From the NCBI RefSeq assembly GCF_000473995.1, contig NC_022571.1, positions 358,501-422,500 on the forward strand: 64,000 bases of DNA, given 5' to 3'. Both the position numbers and the translations under genes were made by a program. The stretch comes from Clostridium saccharobutylicum DSM 13864. Its GTDB lineage: Bacteria; Bacillota; Clostridia; Clostridiales; Clostridiaceae. Under the pieces are notes generated by a model. The model made no database searches and was not told where the DNA came from. It worked only from the letters and a program-made list of their open reading frames with translations. Shown one piece after another: positions 8,567 through 18,142 of this stretch (positions within the stretch are counted from its first letter, which is position 1; each line of letters begins with the position of its first letter).

Positions 8567-9409
8567 ATGACTGGATTAGTATTAGAAGGAGGAGCATTTA
8601 GAGGATTATTTACAGCTGGTGTATTAGATGCATTGCTAGATATAAAAGCAGAAATAAAGTATGTAATAGGGGTATCGGCTGGGGCTACTAATGCTTATTC
8701 ATATATATCTAAGCAAAAAGGAAGAAATTTAGAAATAATGGAGAGATTTATTAATCATAAAAGATATGTTGGATATGGTAATTTGATAAAATCAAAGGCA
8801 ATTATGGATTTAGATTTTGTGTTTGATGAAATTCCTAATAAATATTGCATTTTTGATTATAAGACTTTTTCAAATTATGATGGAAAGATGCTTGTGGGAG
8901 CTCTTAATATTGAAACTGGAGAATCGGAATATTTTGATAAAGATGAATTGGATGATAAGAATTCTATTTTAAGAGCAACTTGTGCAATACCAATGTTATT
9001 TCCATTTGCTAAAATAAAGAATAGTTATTATGCAGATGGAGGTCTATTAGATGCAATTCCAATTAAAAAATCAATAGAAGATGGTAATGATAAAAACATA
9101 ATTGTTTTAACAAGAAATGAAGGATATAGAAAGAAACAATCAAAAGCTAATAAATTCACATATAAGTTTTATAAAAATAAATATCCAAAGTTAGCTAATG
9201 TGCTTAAAAATAGATATATTCAATATAATAAGCAGCTTGATTATTGTAAGGAGTTAGAGGAAAATAAAAAGGCAATTATTATAAGACCAACTATAAAAAT
9301 GGATATAGGAAGATTTGAAAGAAACAAAAATAAGTTAAAGGCAATATATCAAAATGGATATGATTTAGTTATAAGAGATAAAGATAAAATTCTTTATTAC
9401 TTGAAGTAA
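8567..9409 (+). CDS. Patatin-like phospholipase (YlbK/RssA type)
   Basis: 280 residues. The oxyanion-hole loop GGAFRG is at residues 8-13, the nucleophile elbow GVSAG at 35-39 (Ser37), and the catalytic Asp at 157 in DGG: the Ser-Asp dyad of bacterial patatins is complete. No signal peptide or membrane helix, so it should act on membrane lipids from the cytoplasm. The Lys-rich C-terminal half could bind acidic phospholipids. Ribosome binding site AAAGGTGG. It is divergent from the ATPase and 91 bp upstream of the GntR regulator, with no clear terminator between. Confidence 0.88.
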   Translation: MTGLVLEGGAFRGLFTAGVLDALLDIKAEIKYVIGVSAGATNAYSYISKQKGRNLEIMERFINHKRYVGYGNLIKSKAIMDLDFVFDEIPNKYCIFDYKTFSNYDGKMLVGALNIETGESEYFDKDELDDKNSILRATCAIPMLFPFAKIKNSYYADGGLLDAIPIKKSIEDGNDKNIIVLTRNEGYRKKQSKANKFTYKFYKNKYPKLANVLKNRYIQYNKQLDYCKELEENKKAIIIRPTIKMDIGRFERNKNKLKAIYQNGYDLVIRDKDKILYYLK

Positions 9410-9500
9410 GCATTACATGATTATGAAATATATATTAAAAATAATTTATTGAGTATAATAGAATTAAATTTAGTAAGGTAAGTAGAAGGGATAAGTAAAT

Positions 9501-10193
9501 ATGTTGACGAATATTAAGACACCAAAAGTTTATGATCAAGTTATAGAGGAAATTAAAAATAAGATAAAAAACGGTGAGATAAAAAAAGGTGATAAATTAC
9601 CATCAGAAAGAGAAATGGCAGAGTCACTTGGTGTTTCACGTACATCTGTTAGAGAAGCATTAAGAGCACTTGAAGTAATAGGCCTAGTTGAAAGTAGACA
9701 AGGAGCAGGAAATTATATAAGAACTAATTTTAACAATTCCTTATTTGAACCTCTTTCAATTATGTTTATGTTACAAGAGAGTTCACCTAAAGAGATGTAT
9801 GATTTAAGAGAAACATTAGAATTACAATGCGCTAAACTATCAGCTAAAAATATAGAAGACAATGAGCTTGAGCTTTTAACTGCAATATTAGACAGAATGT
9901 ATGTTGCAGAAAGTGAAGAAGAAAGTCTTGAATTGGATATTAAGTTTCACTATTTACTTGCAAAGACATCAAGGAATGTATTGCTAATAAATGTTGTTGA
10001 AGTCATATCACAACTTATGGACGAGTTCATTAAGAAATCTAGAATGCAAATTTTACATGAAGGAAATACTAGGGAGAATTTGTTAGATATACATGAAAAT
10101 TTAGTCAGAGCTTTAAAATGTAGAGATGAATTGAAAGTTTCAAGTGCTATGAAAGAGCATTTTGATTTAATCAGAAAAGCCTACGGATATTAA
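9501..10193 (+). CDS. GntR/FadR-family regulator, probable lactate regulator (LldR/LctA-like)
   Basis: 230 residues. An N-terminal winged helix (about 8-75) carries the GntR signature KLPSEREMAESLGVSRTSVR; an all-helical FCD ligand domain (about 90-225) contains the metal-binding pattern around DLRETLE, HYLLA and H195-type residues. FCD regulators bind small carboxylates. It sits directly upstream of lctBCD in the same orientation, separated by a terminator, and the lct promoter carries a palindrome with FadR-type half-sites. Lactate-responsive repression is therefore the likely role (inference from context). Confidence 0.85.
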   Translation: MLTNIKTPKVYDQVIEEIKNKIKNGEIKKGDKLPSEREMAESLGVSRTSVREALRALEVIGLVESRQGAGNYIRTNFNNSLFEPLSIMFMLQESSPKEMYDLRETLELQCAKLSAKNIEDNELELLTAILDRMYVAESEEESLELDIKFHYLLAKTSRNVLLINVVEVISQLMDEFIKKSRMQILHEGNTRENLLDIHENLVRALKCRDELKVSSAMKEHFDLIRKAYGY

Positions 10194-10216
10194 AAATAAA
10201 TCTGTCTTTATAAATT

Positions 10217-10271
10217 AAAATACTGGTAAGCAACTATACAATTTAAATAGTTGTTTACCAGTATTTTTTTG
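10217..10271 (+). terminator. Terminator of the GntR gene
   Basis: A 20-21-bp stem (arms AAAATACTGGTAAGCAACTA and ATAGTTGTTTACCAGTATTT) with one G-U pair, a 9-base loop and a run of seven or more Ts. Confidence 0.9.
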
Positions 10272-10432
10272 TTATCTTTTAAACAATGTATTAACAAGTT
10301 ATGTCTTAAAATTTTTAATTTAAATTTTTTTGAAATTAATTATATTAAATAATTTAATAATAAATATAGTAAATATAATGATTTACAATGAAAAACTTAT
10401 ACAAACGTTGCTTGATAAAAAAATAACAATTG

Positions 10433-10461
10433 TTTACAAGGGATATTTTGGGTATTATAAT
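10433..10461 (+). promoter_or_regulatory. Promoter of the lactate operon
   Basis: TTTACA, 17-bp spacer, TATAAT. The transcription start would be near 10468, leaving a leader of about 195 bases before lctB. Confidence 0.8.
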
Positions 10462-10473
10462 TAATCTTGTAAG

Positions 10474-10504
10474 TGGTCATACCAATTTGCAATTGGTATG
10501 ACAT
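10474..10504. promoter_or_regulatory. Palindromic operator, FadR/LldR type
   Basis: GTCATACCAATT and AATTGGTATGAC are a perfect 12-bp inverted repeat around TGC (10476-10502). Each half contains an 11-bp element like the FadR-family consensus TNGTNNNACNA: TGGTCATACCA (10474-10484) matches fully and TGGTATGACAT (10494-10504) misses one position. It lies 13-43 bp after the -10 element, which is a repressing position. The GntR protein encoded just upstream is the obvious candidate to bind. Confidence 0.75.
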
Positions 10505-10664
10505 GTTATCCGAGTAATGAGATAAAAGTGTAGTTATTATTTTTTATCTTGTATTTTTTCAATTTTAAAAGTTTGATTATTCTAAATTGTTTTAGCAGGG
10601 TTAAATATTATTTTTTGCAGAGCAATATTGGTATTAAAAAATACAATTTTAGGAGGAAGATATA

Positions 10665-11453
10665 ATGAATATTTTAGTTTGCATTAAACAGGTACCAGGA
10701 ACTTCTAAAGTAGAGGTTGACCCAGTTACAGGAGTGTTAAAGAGAGATGGAATAGATTCTAAAATGAATCCATATGATTTATACGCATTAGAAACAGCAT
10801 TTAAGATTAGGGAGAGCAAAGGTGGTAATGTTAAGGTTTTAAGTATGGGTCCTAACCAAGCATTAAGTGTAATTAAAGAAGCATATACAATGGGTGCTGA
10901 TGAAGGCACATTATTATCAGATAGAAAGTTCGGAGGAGCAGATGTTTTAGCGACATCATATACAATAGCGCAAGGTGTAAAGAAGATGGGAGATTTTGAA
11001 CTTATAATTTGTGGAAAACAAACTACAGATGGAGACACTGCTCAAGTTGGATCTGAAATGGCAGAGTGGTTAAACATACCTCATGTAGCTAATGTTAAAA
11101 GTATAGTTGAAGTAGGAGATTCATCAATTACGGTTGAAATGGACATGCCTGAAAGTATTGAGACAGTAAAAATAGCATATCCATGTTTAATTACTGTTGA
11201 TAAGGGAATATTTGAACCAAGATTACCTTCTTATAAAAAGAAATTATCAACAAAAGATAGAGATATTAAAATATTAAGTCTTAATGATTTTGATGATAAT
11301 GATGAAAAACATTATGGACTTAATGGTTCACCTACTCAGGTAGAAAGAATATTTCCACCAGAAGTTAATAATGATAGAGAAATGTGGACAGGTAGTTCAG
11401 GTGAATTAAGTGGAAGAATAGAGAAAAAATTAAAGGAATTAAAATTTATTTAG
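10665..11453 (+). CDS. lctB: Electron transfer flavoprotein beta subunit of lactate dehydrogenase complex
   Basis: 262 residues, EtfB family (starts [34 protein letters not shown] and [15 protein letters not shown] are the conserved nucleotide/flavin region). Together with the following EtfA and FAD-dependent dehydrogenase it forms the order EtfB-EtfA-Ldh known from the bifurcating lactate dehydrogenase of Acetobacterium woodii. That enzyme oxidises lactate with NAD+ at the expense of reduced ferredoxin. Ribosome binding site AGGAGGA. It is a different paralogue from the butyryl-CoA operon EtfB at 22.2 kb. Confidence 0.93.
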   Translation: MNILVCIKQVPGTSKVEVDPVTGVLKRDGIDSKMNPYDLYALETAFKIRESKGGNVKVLSMGPNQALSVIKEAYTMGADEGTLLSDRKFGGADVLATSYTIAQGVKKMGDFELIICGKQTTDGDTAQVGSEMAEWLNIPHVANVKSIVEVGDSSITVEMDMPESIETVKIAYPCLITVDKGIFEPRLPSYKKKLSTKDRDIKILSLNDFDDNDEKHYGLNGSPTQVERIFPPEVNNDREMWTGSSGELSGRIEKKLKELKFI

Positions 11454-11508
11454 GTATTTAGATAATTAATGCGTTGGTCCTATGAAAATTAAAAAGGAGG
11501 AAGAAAAT

Positions 11509-12699
11509 ATGGCAAAGTTAGTTGTAAATCAAGAAAAGATATCAAATATTGAAGAGTTAATAAAAATATGTCCTTTTGGTGCTCTTGAAAATCATAATGG
11601 TATAGTTGAAATAAGTGGAGCATGTAAGATGTGTAGGCTTTGTGTTAAAAAAGGACCTAAGGGTGCAGTTGAATATATAGAAGAGGAAATTAAGAAAATA
11701 GATAAAAGTCTTTGGAATGGAATTGGAGTTTATGTTGATCATGTAAATGGTGAAATTCATCCTGTCACTTATGAGCTTATAGGTAAGGCAAAAGAATTAG
11801 CAAGTAAGATAAATCAACAAGTTTATGCCGTATTTATTGGAAGTAATATTGCTTCTAAAGCTGAAGAAATACTGCATTATGGCGTAGATAAGGTGTTTGT
11901 ATATGATGATGATGAACTAAAGTATTTTAGAATAGAACCATATACAGCAGCATTTGGAGATTTTATAAACAATGTTAAGCCAACAGCCATATTAGTAGGG
12001 GCAACAACTATAGGCAGGTCGCTTGCACCAAGAATAGCTGCAAGATTTAAAACTGGACTTACAGCCGATTGTACAATATTAGATATAAAAGAAAATACAG
12101 ATTTAGTTCAAATTAGACCGGCATTTGGAGGTAATATAATGGCTCAAATAGTTACCCCAAATTCAAGACCGCAACTAGCAACAGTCAGATATAAAGTTAT
12201 GACAGCACCAAAAAGAAGCGAAAAAGTTACAGGCGAGATAGTTAACTGCAAAATAGAAAAAGGAAAATTAAGATCAGGTATCACAGCTCTTAATATAAAG
12301 AAAAAAGATACAGAGGTTGGAATAAGTGATGCAGAAGTAATTGTAGCAGCAGGAAGAGGCATTAAATCAGAAAAAGATTTAGAATTAGTGAAACAATTAG
12401 CAAAAGTTTTGGGAGCAGAATTTGCATGTACTAGACCATTAATTGAAGCAGGCTGGGTTGATGCGAAACGACAAATAGGGTTGAGTGGAAGAACCGTAAG
12501 GCCAAGACTTATTATAACTTGTGGAATATCTGGAGCAGTTCAATTTACTGCAGGAATGAATAATTCAGATTATATATTTGCTATAAATACTGATGAAAAA
12601 GCACCAATATTTGAAGCTGCTCATTATGGAGTTGTTGGTGATATATATGAAGTAATTCCACAACTTATAGAAAAAATAAAAATGGCTAAGGAGGCATAG
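11509..12699 (+). CDS. lctC: Electron transfer flavoprotein alpha subunit with N-terminal ferredoxin-like domain
   Basis: 396 residues from the ATG at 11509, chosen because AAGGAGG ends 8 bp before it; an in-frame ATG 27 bp upstream lacks a good site. Residues about 1-65 form a ferredoxin-like extension (CPFGALE, then CKMCRLCVKKGPKG) absent from the ordinary EtfA at 23 kb. A standard EtfA follows, with the FAD-binding end (GRTVRPRLIITCGISGAVQF and AINTDEKAPIF). The extension should carry an iron-sulfur cluster that exchanges electrons with ferredoxin. 55 bp after lctB and 3 bp before lctD. Confidence 0.92.
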   Translation: MAKLVVNQEKISNIEELIKICPFGALENHNGIVEISGACKMCRLCVKKGPKGAVEYIEEEIKKIDKSLWNGIGVYVDHVNGEIHPVTYELIGKAKELASKINQQVYAVFIGSNIASKAEEILHYGVDKVFVYDDDELKYFRIEPYTAAFGDFINNVKPTAILVGATTIGRSLAPRIAARFKTGLTADCTILDIKENTDLVQIRPAFGGNIMAQIVTPNSRPQLATVRYKVMTAPKRSEKVTGEIVNCKIEKGKLRSGITALNIKKKDTEVGISDAEVIVAAGRGIKSEKDLELVKQLAKVLGAEFACTRPLIEAGWVDAKRQIGLSGRTVRPRLIITCGISGAVQFTAGMNNSDYIFAINTDEKAPIFEAAHYGVVGDIYEVIPQLIEKIKMAKEA

Positions 12700-12702
12700 A
12701 TT

Positions 12703-14106
12703 ATGGATTACAAAGAAGTTGAATTAAAGGACTATGAATATATATTATCAGTTACAGGAAATGATAGAGAAAGAGTTTTTTTTAAAGATGGAATAAATGA
12801 GGATTATAGCCATGATGAATTAGGTGGAATAAGACAAATGCCTGATGTAGTAGTTCAAGCTATTAGTACAGAAGAAGTTTCAAGTGTAATGAAATATGCT
12901 TATGAAAATAATATTCCTGTAACTCCAAGGGGATCAGGGACAGGACTGGTTGGAGCAGCAGTTCCACTTAAGGGCGGAATAGTTATAGATCTTAGCAAAA
13001 TGAATAAAATATTAGAATTAGATGAGGAAAATCTTACTTTAACATTGGAGTCAGGCGTATTGCTAATGGAAATAGGCAAATATGTTGAGCAATTTGATTT
13101 ATTCTATCCACCAGATCCAGGTGAAAAATCAGCAACAATTGGTGGTAATATAAACACTAATGCAGGTGGAATGAGAGCTGTAAAATATGGAGTGACTAGG
13201 GATTATGTAAGGGGATTAGAAGTAGTACTCCCAAATGGAGAGGTAGTAAACTTAGGCGGAAAAGTAGTTAAAAATAGTTCTGGATATTCATTAAAAGATT
13301 TAATTATTGGTTCTGAAGGAACTTTAGGAATAGTGACAAAGGCAATTTTAAGATTGCTTCCACTTCCTAAAAAAGCAGTGAGTCTACTTATTCCATTTGA
13401 AAGCCTTGAAAGAGCAATAGAAACTGTACCAAAAATAATAAAATCTAAATCAATACCAACAGCAATTGAGTTTATGCAAAGAGAAGCAATATTAGCTGCA
13501 GAAGAATTTTTAGGAAAGAGCTTCCCTGATAAATCTTCAGATGCATATCTTCTATTAACTTTTGATGGGAATTCTATAGAGGAGATCGAGAAGGATTATG
13601 AGAATGTTGCTAATATTTGTTTGGAATGTGGAGCATTAGATGTATTTATTTCTGATACAGAAGAAAGACAAGAGTCAATCTGGTCAGCAAGAGGATGTTT
13701 CCTTGAAGCTATTAAAGCATTAACAACTGAAATGGATGAGGTTGATGTTGTTGTACCAAGAAATAAAATTGGAGATTTTGTAACTTTTACTCATGAACTT
13801 GAATGTAAATCAAATATAAGAATAAAGAGTTTTGGCCATGCTGGAGATGGAAATCTACATGTATATATATTGAGAGATGAATTAGATGAAGAATCATGGC
13901 ATACAAAGTTAAGTGAAGTTATGCAAATTATGTATGACAAGGCTAAAGAATTACAAGGTCAAGTTTCTGGAGAACATGGTATAGGGTTTGCTAAGAAGGG
14001 ATATTTAAAGCAATCACTTCCAAATGAATGTATTGATATAATGGAAAGAATAAAATTAGCCTTCGATCCTAAAAATATATTGAATCCAGGAAAAGTATGT
14101 GAATAG
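12703..14106 (+). CDS. lctD: FAD-dependent lactate dehydrogenase (GlcD/LctD family)
   Basis: 467 residues. The N-terminal FAD-binding-4 (PCMH) domain contains [19 protein letters not shown] and [18 protein letters not shown]. The C-terminal FAD-linked oxidase domain contains the metal/substrate-site motif [11 protein letters not shown] and ends with [12 protein letters not shown] and [11 protein letters not shown]. The family oxidises D-lactate or glycolate; the Etf partners upstream indicate lactate. Ribosome binding site AAGGAGG lies at the end of lctC. No lactate permease or racemase follows, unlike the longer A. woodii operon. Confidence 0.93.
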   Translation: MDYKEVELKDYEYILSVTGNDRERVFFKDGINEDYSHDELGGIRQMPDVVVQAISTEEVSSVMKYAYENNIPVTPRGSGTGLVGAAVPLKGGIVIDLSKMNKILELDEENLTLTLESGVLLMEIGKYVEQFDLFYPPDPGEKSATIGGNINTNAGGMRAVKYGVTRDYVRGLEVVLPNGEVVNLGGKVVKNSSGYSLKDLIIGSEGTLGIVTKAILRLLPLPKKAVSLLIPFESLERAIETVPKIIKSKSIPTAIEFMQREAILAAEEFLGKSFPDKSSDAYLLLTFDGNSIEEIEKDYENVANICLECGALDVFISDTEERQESIWSARGCFLEAIKALTTEMDEVDVVVPRNKIGDFVTFTHELECKSNIRIKSFGHAGDGNLHVYILRDELDEESWHTKLSEVMQIMYDKAKELQGQVSGEHGIGFAKKGYLKQSLPNECIDIMERIKLAFDPKNILNPGKVCE

Positions 14107-14203
14107 AATTATATTTTTAAATATCTTATTTATCCATAAAGCTAAGTTTTTGTTTACAATTATAAATTAATATTATAAAATAAAAGGAAAAGTAAGAGAT
14201 TAT

Positions 14204-14236
14204 GCTCTGGTAACCGTCTAGGTCCAGGGCTTTTTA
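14204..14236 (+). terminator. Terminator of the lactate operon
   Basis: GCTCTGG and CCAGGGC pair (one G-U) with a 13-base loop and TTTTT after. It lies 98 bp after the lctD stop. Confidence 0.8.
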
Positions 14237-14276
14237 TTTGTAAGTGTATTTTAAATGAAAAAGGAGACATGTAGCA

Positions 14277-15551
14277 TTGAAAGAGCAGGATAAAGAATTA
14301 ACATCGAAAGTGATTGAATTTGATAAGAAAGAAACGCATCAATGTGGAATTTGTGGCGAGGATGCAATTTGTTTTAATACAGATAATAATATTTGGCTGT
14401 GTGAAAAGTGTAATGATATACAAGATGGTATGGATAAGTTTGCAGAGAAGATGGAGAAAAAGTTAAGCAAAAGAGTATATTCTTTTGATATAAATGAATT
14501 ATTAAATTGTTTATCTAAAGATGAAATATATAATATAGCTAGAAATCTTGGTGCTAATAAAATTTCCAATTTAGCTAAAGGAAAATTAATAGAAAAATTA
14601 AATTCAGAATATAAAGCTTTAATAGAACAAAGACTTTATTTATTTGAAGAGGAAAGATATAAAATTTTAAAGAGTTATGTTGATAATGAAGGTATAAAAA
14701 ACTTTGATGATATTGACGAAGAAGAGGCAAATAAGAGTGCATATTTTATTCAACAAGGATTTCTTTTTCCAACAGTAAAAGATGAAGAATCGTTATTTTT
14801 AATGCCTAAATTAGTTCAAGATTTAGTTAAAGAGAAGAATAATATTGAATATAGACGTCTATTAAAAAATAATGGTGAAATAATAAACATTTATAGAGGA
14901 ATGAATCAAGCATATGGTATTTTAGAAATTGAGGCTAGTAAAAAAATATTAGCTAGATATCAAAATATAGAAAAATTACAATTAGAAGATTTACTTAGAG
15001 AAGCAGCATATTATTATAATGAGTACAGAGAAGAAGGAAAATTGTTTGTAAATAATCAAATAGAAGATTATGAAGGGTTTGTTGATGAAATAAATGCAAA
15101 CAAAGATTTGGAATATGTACATATATCAAAAGAAGAATTATTAAATATGTCGGAAGAAAATTGGGTGTACAACACCAAGGCAGGAAAATCATTTTATAAA
15201 GAATTTACTAGTATGTTTAGTGTAGATAAAGACATGACAATAGCGATGATGGAAGATTTAGCTTTGGATATTCAAGATAATGAACCAAAGAAAGCTGTTG
15301 ATCAAATGCTAGAATTAATAAATATAGAAAATGAACAAGTTAGATTTGTAGCAGCTGGCATGATGACTAAATTTGTAAATAAACTTGGACTTTGGAAATA
15401 CAAAGGTGCTTCAATTAATGATATGAAAGCAAGTGAGATAAGTTCAAAACAGAATAAGCCTATAGGCAGAAATGATTTATGCATATGTGGAAGTGGAAAG
15501 AAGTATAAGAAATGTTGCGGAAGAAATGGTAATGTTATTCCAATGGCTTAA
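14277..15551 (+). CDS. SEC-C motif protein with N-terminal zinc ribbon
   Basis: 424 residues from a TTG start, the only start spaced properly from AAAAGGAG. N-terminal zinc ribbon with CGICGEDAICF and LCEKCND (about 21-44). Next comes a Rho-N/SAP-like helical segment (about 68-105, SKDEIYNIARNLGANKIS), then a long acidic helical middle. The C-terminal SEC-C zinc motif is GRNDLCICGSGKKYKKCCG (about 397-415). SEC-C knuckles, first seen in SecA, bind zinc and often proteins or ribosomes. The specific function is unknown. Monocistronic between two terminators. Confidence 0.8.
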   Translation: MKEQDKELTSKVIEFDKKETHQCGICGEDAICFNTDNNIWLCEKCNDIQDGMDKFAEKMEKKLSKRVYSFDINELLNCLSKDEIYNIARNLGANKISNLAKGKLIEKLNSEYKALIEQRLYLFEEERYKILKSYVDNEGIKNFDDIDEEEANKSAYFIQQGFLFPTVKDEESLFLMPKLVQDLVKEKNNIEYRRLLKNNGEIINIYRGMNQAYGILEIEASKKILARYQNIEKLQLEDLLREAAYYYNEYREEGKLFVNNQIEDYEGFVDEINANKDLEYVHISKEELLNMSEENWVYNTKAGKSFYKEFTSMFSVDKDMTIAMMEDLALDIQDNEPKKAVDQMLELINIENEQVRFVAAGMMTKFVNKLGLWKYKGASINDMKASEISSKQNKPIGRNDLCICGSGKKYKKCCGRNGNVIPMA

Positions 15552-15600
15552 TTAAAATATATTTATACATATTGATTTATTTAATAGTTGAGGATAGAAC

Positions 15601-15660
15601 AAGGAAATAATAGAATAGTATGATTTTTGTTTTATATTCTTGATTTATTATTTCCTTTTA
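15601..15660 (+). terminator. Terminator of the SEC-C gene
   Basis: AAGGAAATAATA and TATTATTTCCTT are perfect 12-bp arms with a loop of about 33 bases, followed by TTTTAT. Confidence 0.65.
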
Positions 15661-15738
15661 TATGATTAAATTGATTTTTCACCAATAAAGATATTTCAAC
15701 ATATAATGAATTAAATCATTACATGGAGTTGAAAATAC

Positions 15739-16809
15739 GTGATATACGGGCTTATTTTAGCTGGAGGTAAAGGCAGTAGGCTATATCCTCTATCAAGAGC
15801 CGATCAACCAAAACAATTTTTAAAGATAATTAACGATAAAAGCTTTTTGGTGAATACAGTTGAGAGGATAACACCACTAATAGATAAAAATAATATTTAT
15901 GTTGTGACTAATATGGACTATAGAGATAAAATTAAAGAAGAACTACAGGGAATTAAAGACGATAAAGTTTTTGTAGAACCTGCTAATAAAGAAACTGCTA
16001 CTTGTATAGGATTATCTGCAATAAAGCTATTAAAACAAGATGCTAATGCAGTTATGGTTGTATTACCATCAGATCATTATATTCAAGGTGAGAAAAATTA
16101 TATAGACACCTTATCTCAAGGAATTGAGATAGCAAATAGAAGAAGGTGTATTGTTACTTTAGGAATTGAACCCACAAGACCTGAAACTGGATATGGTTAT
16201 ATTGAAATGGGTGAAAGATCTAGTGGCAATATACCAACTTATCGAGTAGCTCGTTTTACCGAAAAACCTAACTTAGAGGTTGCGAAAGATTTTATATTAA
16301 AGGGAACGTATTTATGGAATTCTGGAATGTTTATATTTAGAGCGGATGTTATTTTAAGAGAAATAGAAAAATATCTTCCTAAATTATACAAACCATTAAT
16401 GGAGATATATAAAAGCTTAGGTGAAGAAAATGAAGAAGAAGTCATAAAGGAACAATATGAACTTATAGATGGAATATCTATTGATTTTGGAGTTATGCAA
16501 AAGACTAGAAAAGCATATGTTATAAAATGTGATTTTAGCTGGGATGATATGGGTAGTTTTGGAGCATTAAGTAGATTGCTTGGCAATTATTCAAATAATA
16601 ATAATATATCAAAAAATGTTTATATTGATGAATGTGAGAATTGCTCAATATTTGGAAATAAGAATTTAATAATTGGATTTGGGATAAAGGATCTAGTAGT
16701 GGTTGATGCTGGCGACGTAATACTCGTAATGGATAAAAATAAAGATCAAGAAATTAAGCATTTATTAAATAAGCTTAGTGAAGAAAATGAATATAGTAAG
16801 TTTTTATGA
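15739..16809 (+). CDS. Mannose-1-phosphate guanylyltransferase
   Basis: 356 residues from GTG, with GGAG 11 bp upstream. The nucleotidyltransferase motif LAGGKGSRLYPLSR (residues 7-20) is followed by QPKQFLKI, the later FTEKP sugar-phosphate-binding motif and WNSGMFIF. This is the ManC/RfbM transferase domain without the C-terminal isomerase domain found in bifunctional enzymes. It makes GDP-mannose from mannose 1-phosphate and GTP for surface polysaccharides. It stands alone, with no other sugar-nucleotide genes nearby. Confidence 0.9.
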   Translation: MIYGLILAGGKGSRLYPLSRADQPKQFLKIINDKSFLVNTVERITPLIDKNNIYVVTNMDYRDKIKEELQGIKDDKVFVEPANKETATCIGLSAIKLLKQDANAVMVVLPSDHYIQGEKNYIDTLSQGIEIANRRRCIVTLGIEPTRPETGYGYIEMGERSSGNIPTYRVARFTEKPNLEVAKDFILKGTYLWNSGMFIFRADVILREIEKYLPKLYKPLMEIYKSLGEENEEEVIKEQYELIDGISIDFGVMQKTRKAYVIKCDFSWDDMGSFGALSRLLGNYSNNNNISKNVYIDECENCSIFGNKNLIIGFGIKDLVVVDAGDVILVMDKNKDQEIKHLLNKLSEENEYSKFL

Positions 16810-16818
16810 TATAACGAA

Positions 16819-16860
16819 AATATCAATATAACTATTAAGGTATATTGATATTTTGTTATT
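16819..16860 (+). terminator. Terminator of the guanylyltransferase gene
   Basis: AATATCAATATA and TATATTGATATT pair perfectly (12 bp) with a 10-base loop and a T-rich tail, 10 bp after the stop codon. Confidence 0.75.
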
Positions 16861-17157
16861 TAAAAAATTGATGATTGATATGAAATTAATTTTTAATAAT
16901 TAATCTCATATCTTTTTGTTTGTGTATAAATATCAGATGAAGTGGAACTTAATATTATTAATGGAAAATTGTTATTTGATAATATATTAAAGGTTAATTA
17001 AAATTTTTAAATTATTATTAAATACAAGATAAGTGTGTTGTAAAAATGAGCGTGCAGTATTATTATTAGAGCAGAGCATAAAAAATAATATTTAAAATTA
17101 AGAGTATTGTTTTATATGAGAGTTTAGAAAAATAAGTGTAGAGGATGTGGTCACGCT
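16861..17157. other. Gene-free AT-rich stretch
   Basis: About 300 bp with no credible reading frame, strong hairpin or consensus promoter. A GAGG just before the next gene is its only recognisable element. Confidence 0.5.
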
Positions 17158-17742
17158 TTGATGATGAATACTCACAGAATTATGGGTGAGAATATTATAA
17201 AATATGCTAATACAAAGAGTATTTATTTAATTAACAATAAGAGATTTATATGGGGAAATATAAAACCAGATTGTGTTCCTAAATATACTTTTATGAAACA
17301 TTATTTTAATGAAAGTATAGATATGGTAGTTGATAAAATAATATATTTATCATCATTGACATTAGAAGACGTTTATTACAAAATTACTATTGGAAGATTT
17401 AGTGAGGAACTTGGTGTGATTTGTCACTTCTTATGTGATTATTTTTGTGCACCACATTATTATAGATGGGAGTTCAAGAGTACTAGTGCAGTGAAGCATC
17501 ACATGATGTATGAACAAAGGCTAGCAAAGTTAACTAAGAAATTCAAGCCGATTGGTATTATAAATACAAATGTTAAGCCACAGAATATAAAAGAATTTAT
17601 AATTCAGTTACAAAAACAGTATGATGGAATGCTTGATTATAAAAATGATTTAACTTTTTCGTATTATATTTGCGATAGTGTGTTAAATATGATTTTAGAT
17701 AATGTATTTTCTAATGAAAATAAAGTGAATAGAGCAATTTGA
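17158..17742 (+). CDS. Zinc-dependent phospholipase C-like protein
   Basis: About 194 residues. The pattern THRIMGENI, WGNIKPDCVP, ELGVICHFLCDYFCAPHY and later KHHMMYEQ matches the His/Asp ligand layout of the zinc-dependent phospholipase C / S1-P1 nuclease fold (three-zinc site). No signal peptide is visible, unlike clostridial alpha-toxin-type enzymes, so the substrate and location are uncertain. The start could be TTG 17158, ATG 17161 or ATG 17164; the GAGG site at 17141 slightly favours the first. Confidence 0.75.
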   Translation: MMMNTHRIMGENIIKYANTKSIYLINNKRFIWGNIKPDCVPKYTFMKHYFNESIDMVVDKIIYLSSLTLEDVYYKITIGRFSEELGVICHFLCDYFCAPHYYRWEFKSTSAVKHHMMYEQRLAKLTKKFKPIGIINTNVKPQNIKEFIIQLQKQYDGMLDYKNDLTFSYYICDSVLNMILDNVFSNENKVNRAI

Positions 17743-17793
17743 TTTTTATTAGGCATATTGACTTGTTATTTTTTGATTATGCCTTAATACAGA

Positions 17794-17827
17794 AAACTCG
17801 TCTTTTAGTTCAAGGCGAGTTTTTTTA
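17794..17827 (+). terminator. Terminator
   Basis: AAACTCGTC and GGCGAGTTT pair with one G-U, followed by a T-run. It ends the phospholipase-like gene. Confidence 0.85.
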
Positions 17828-18048
17828 TGTTTCAATAATTAGTAATTTACGAGTAAGTAATAATTTATTGAAAGGAATTGTTTAAGTTTTCAGAATTGGG
17901 GGTACCTTTTCTTAGTTAGATATTAAGTATATTTTATAGTATATGCGTTAATTATATAAAATAATCAGTTAAATGTAAGATAAATGAATAGTAGATAATA
18001 ATTGGACAGAGAATATTTATTCTAAAATTACGAATACTTTAAAAGAAG

Positions 18049-18077
18049 TTGACATCAAAAAAAACAATAAGTATACT
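18049..18077 (+). promoter_or_regulatory. Promoter of mntP
   Basis: TTGACA, 17-bp spacer, TATACT. The resulting leader is only about 55 bases and holds no yybP-ykoY aptamer, unlike the P-type ATPase leader at 8.3 kb. The DNA from 17828 to 18048 shows no other feature. Confidence 0.8.
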
Positions 18078-18142
18078 AAAAAAATATGTTTAAAATAATA
18101 CAAATTTAGATTATATAAAAGAATGAAATGAGGATGAGAAGG

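Noticed and set aside
17828..18127. Second yybP-ykoY riboswitch before mntP
   Set aside because: A clear promoter gives a leader of only about 55 bases, and the conserved GGGGAGTAG and ACGAGAC ends are absent.
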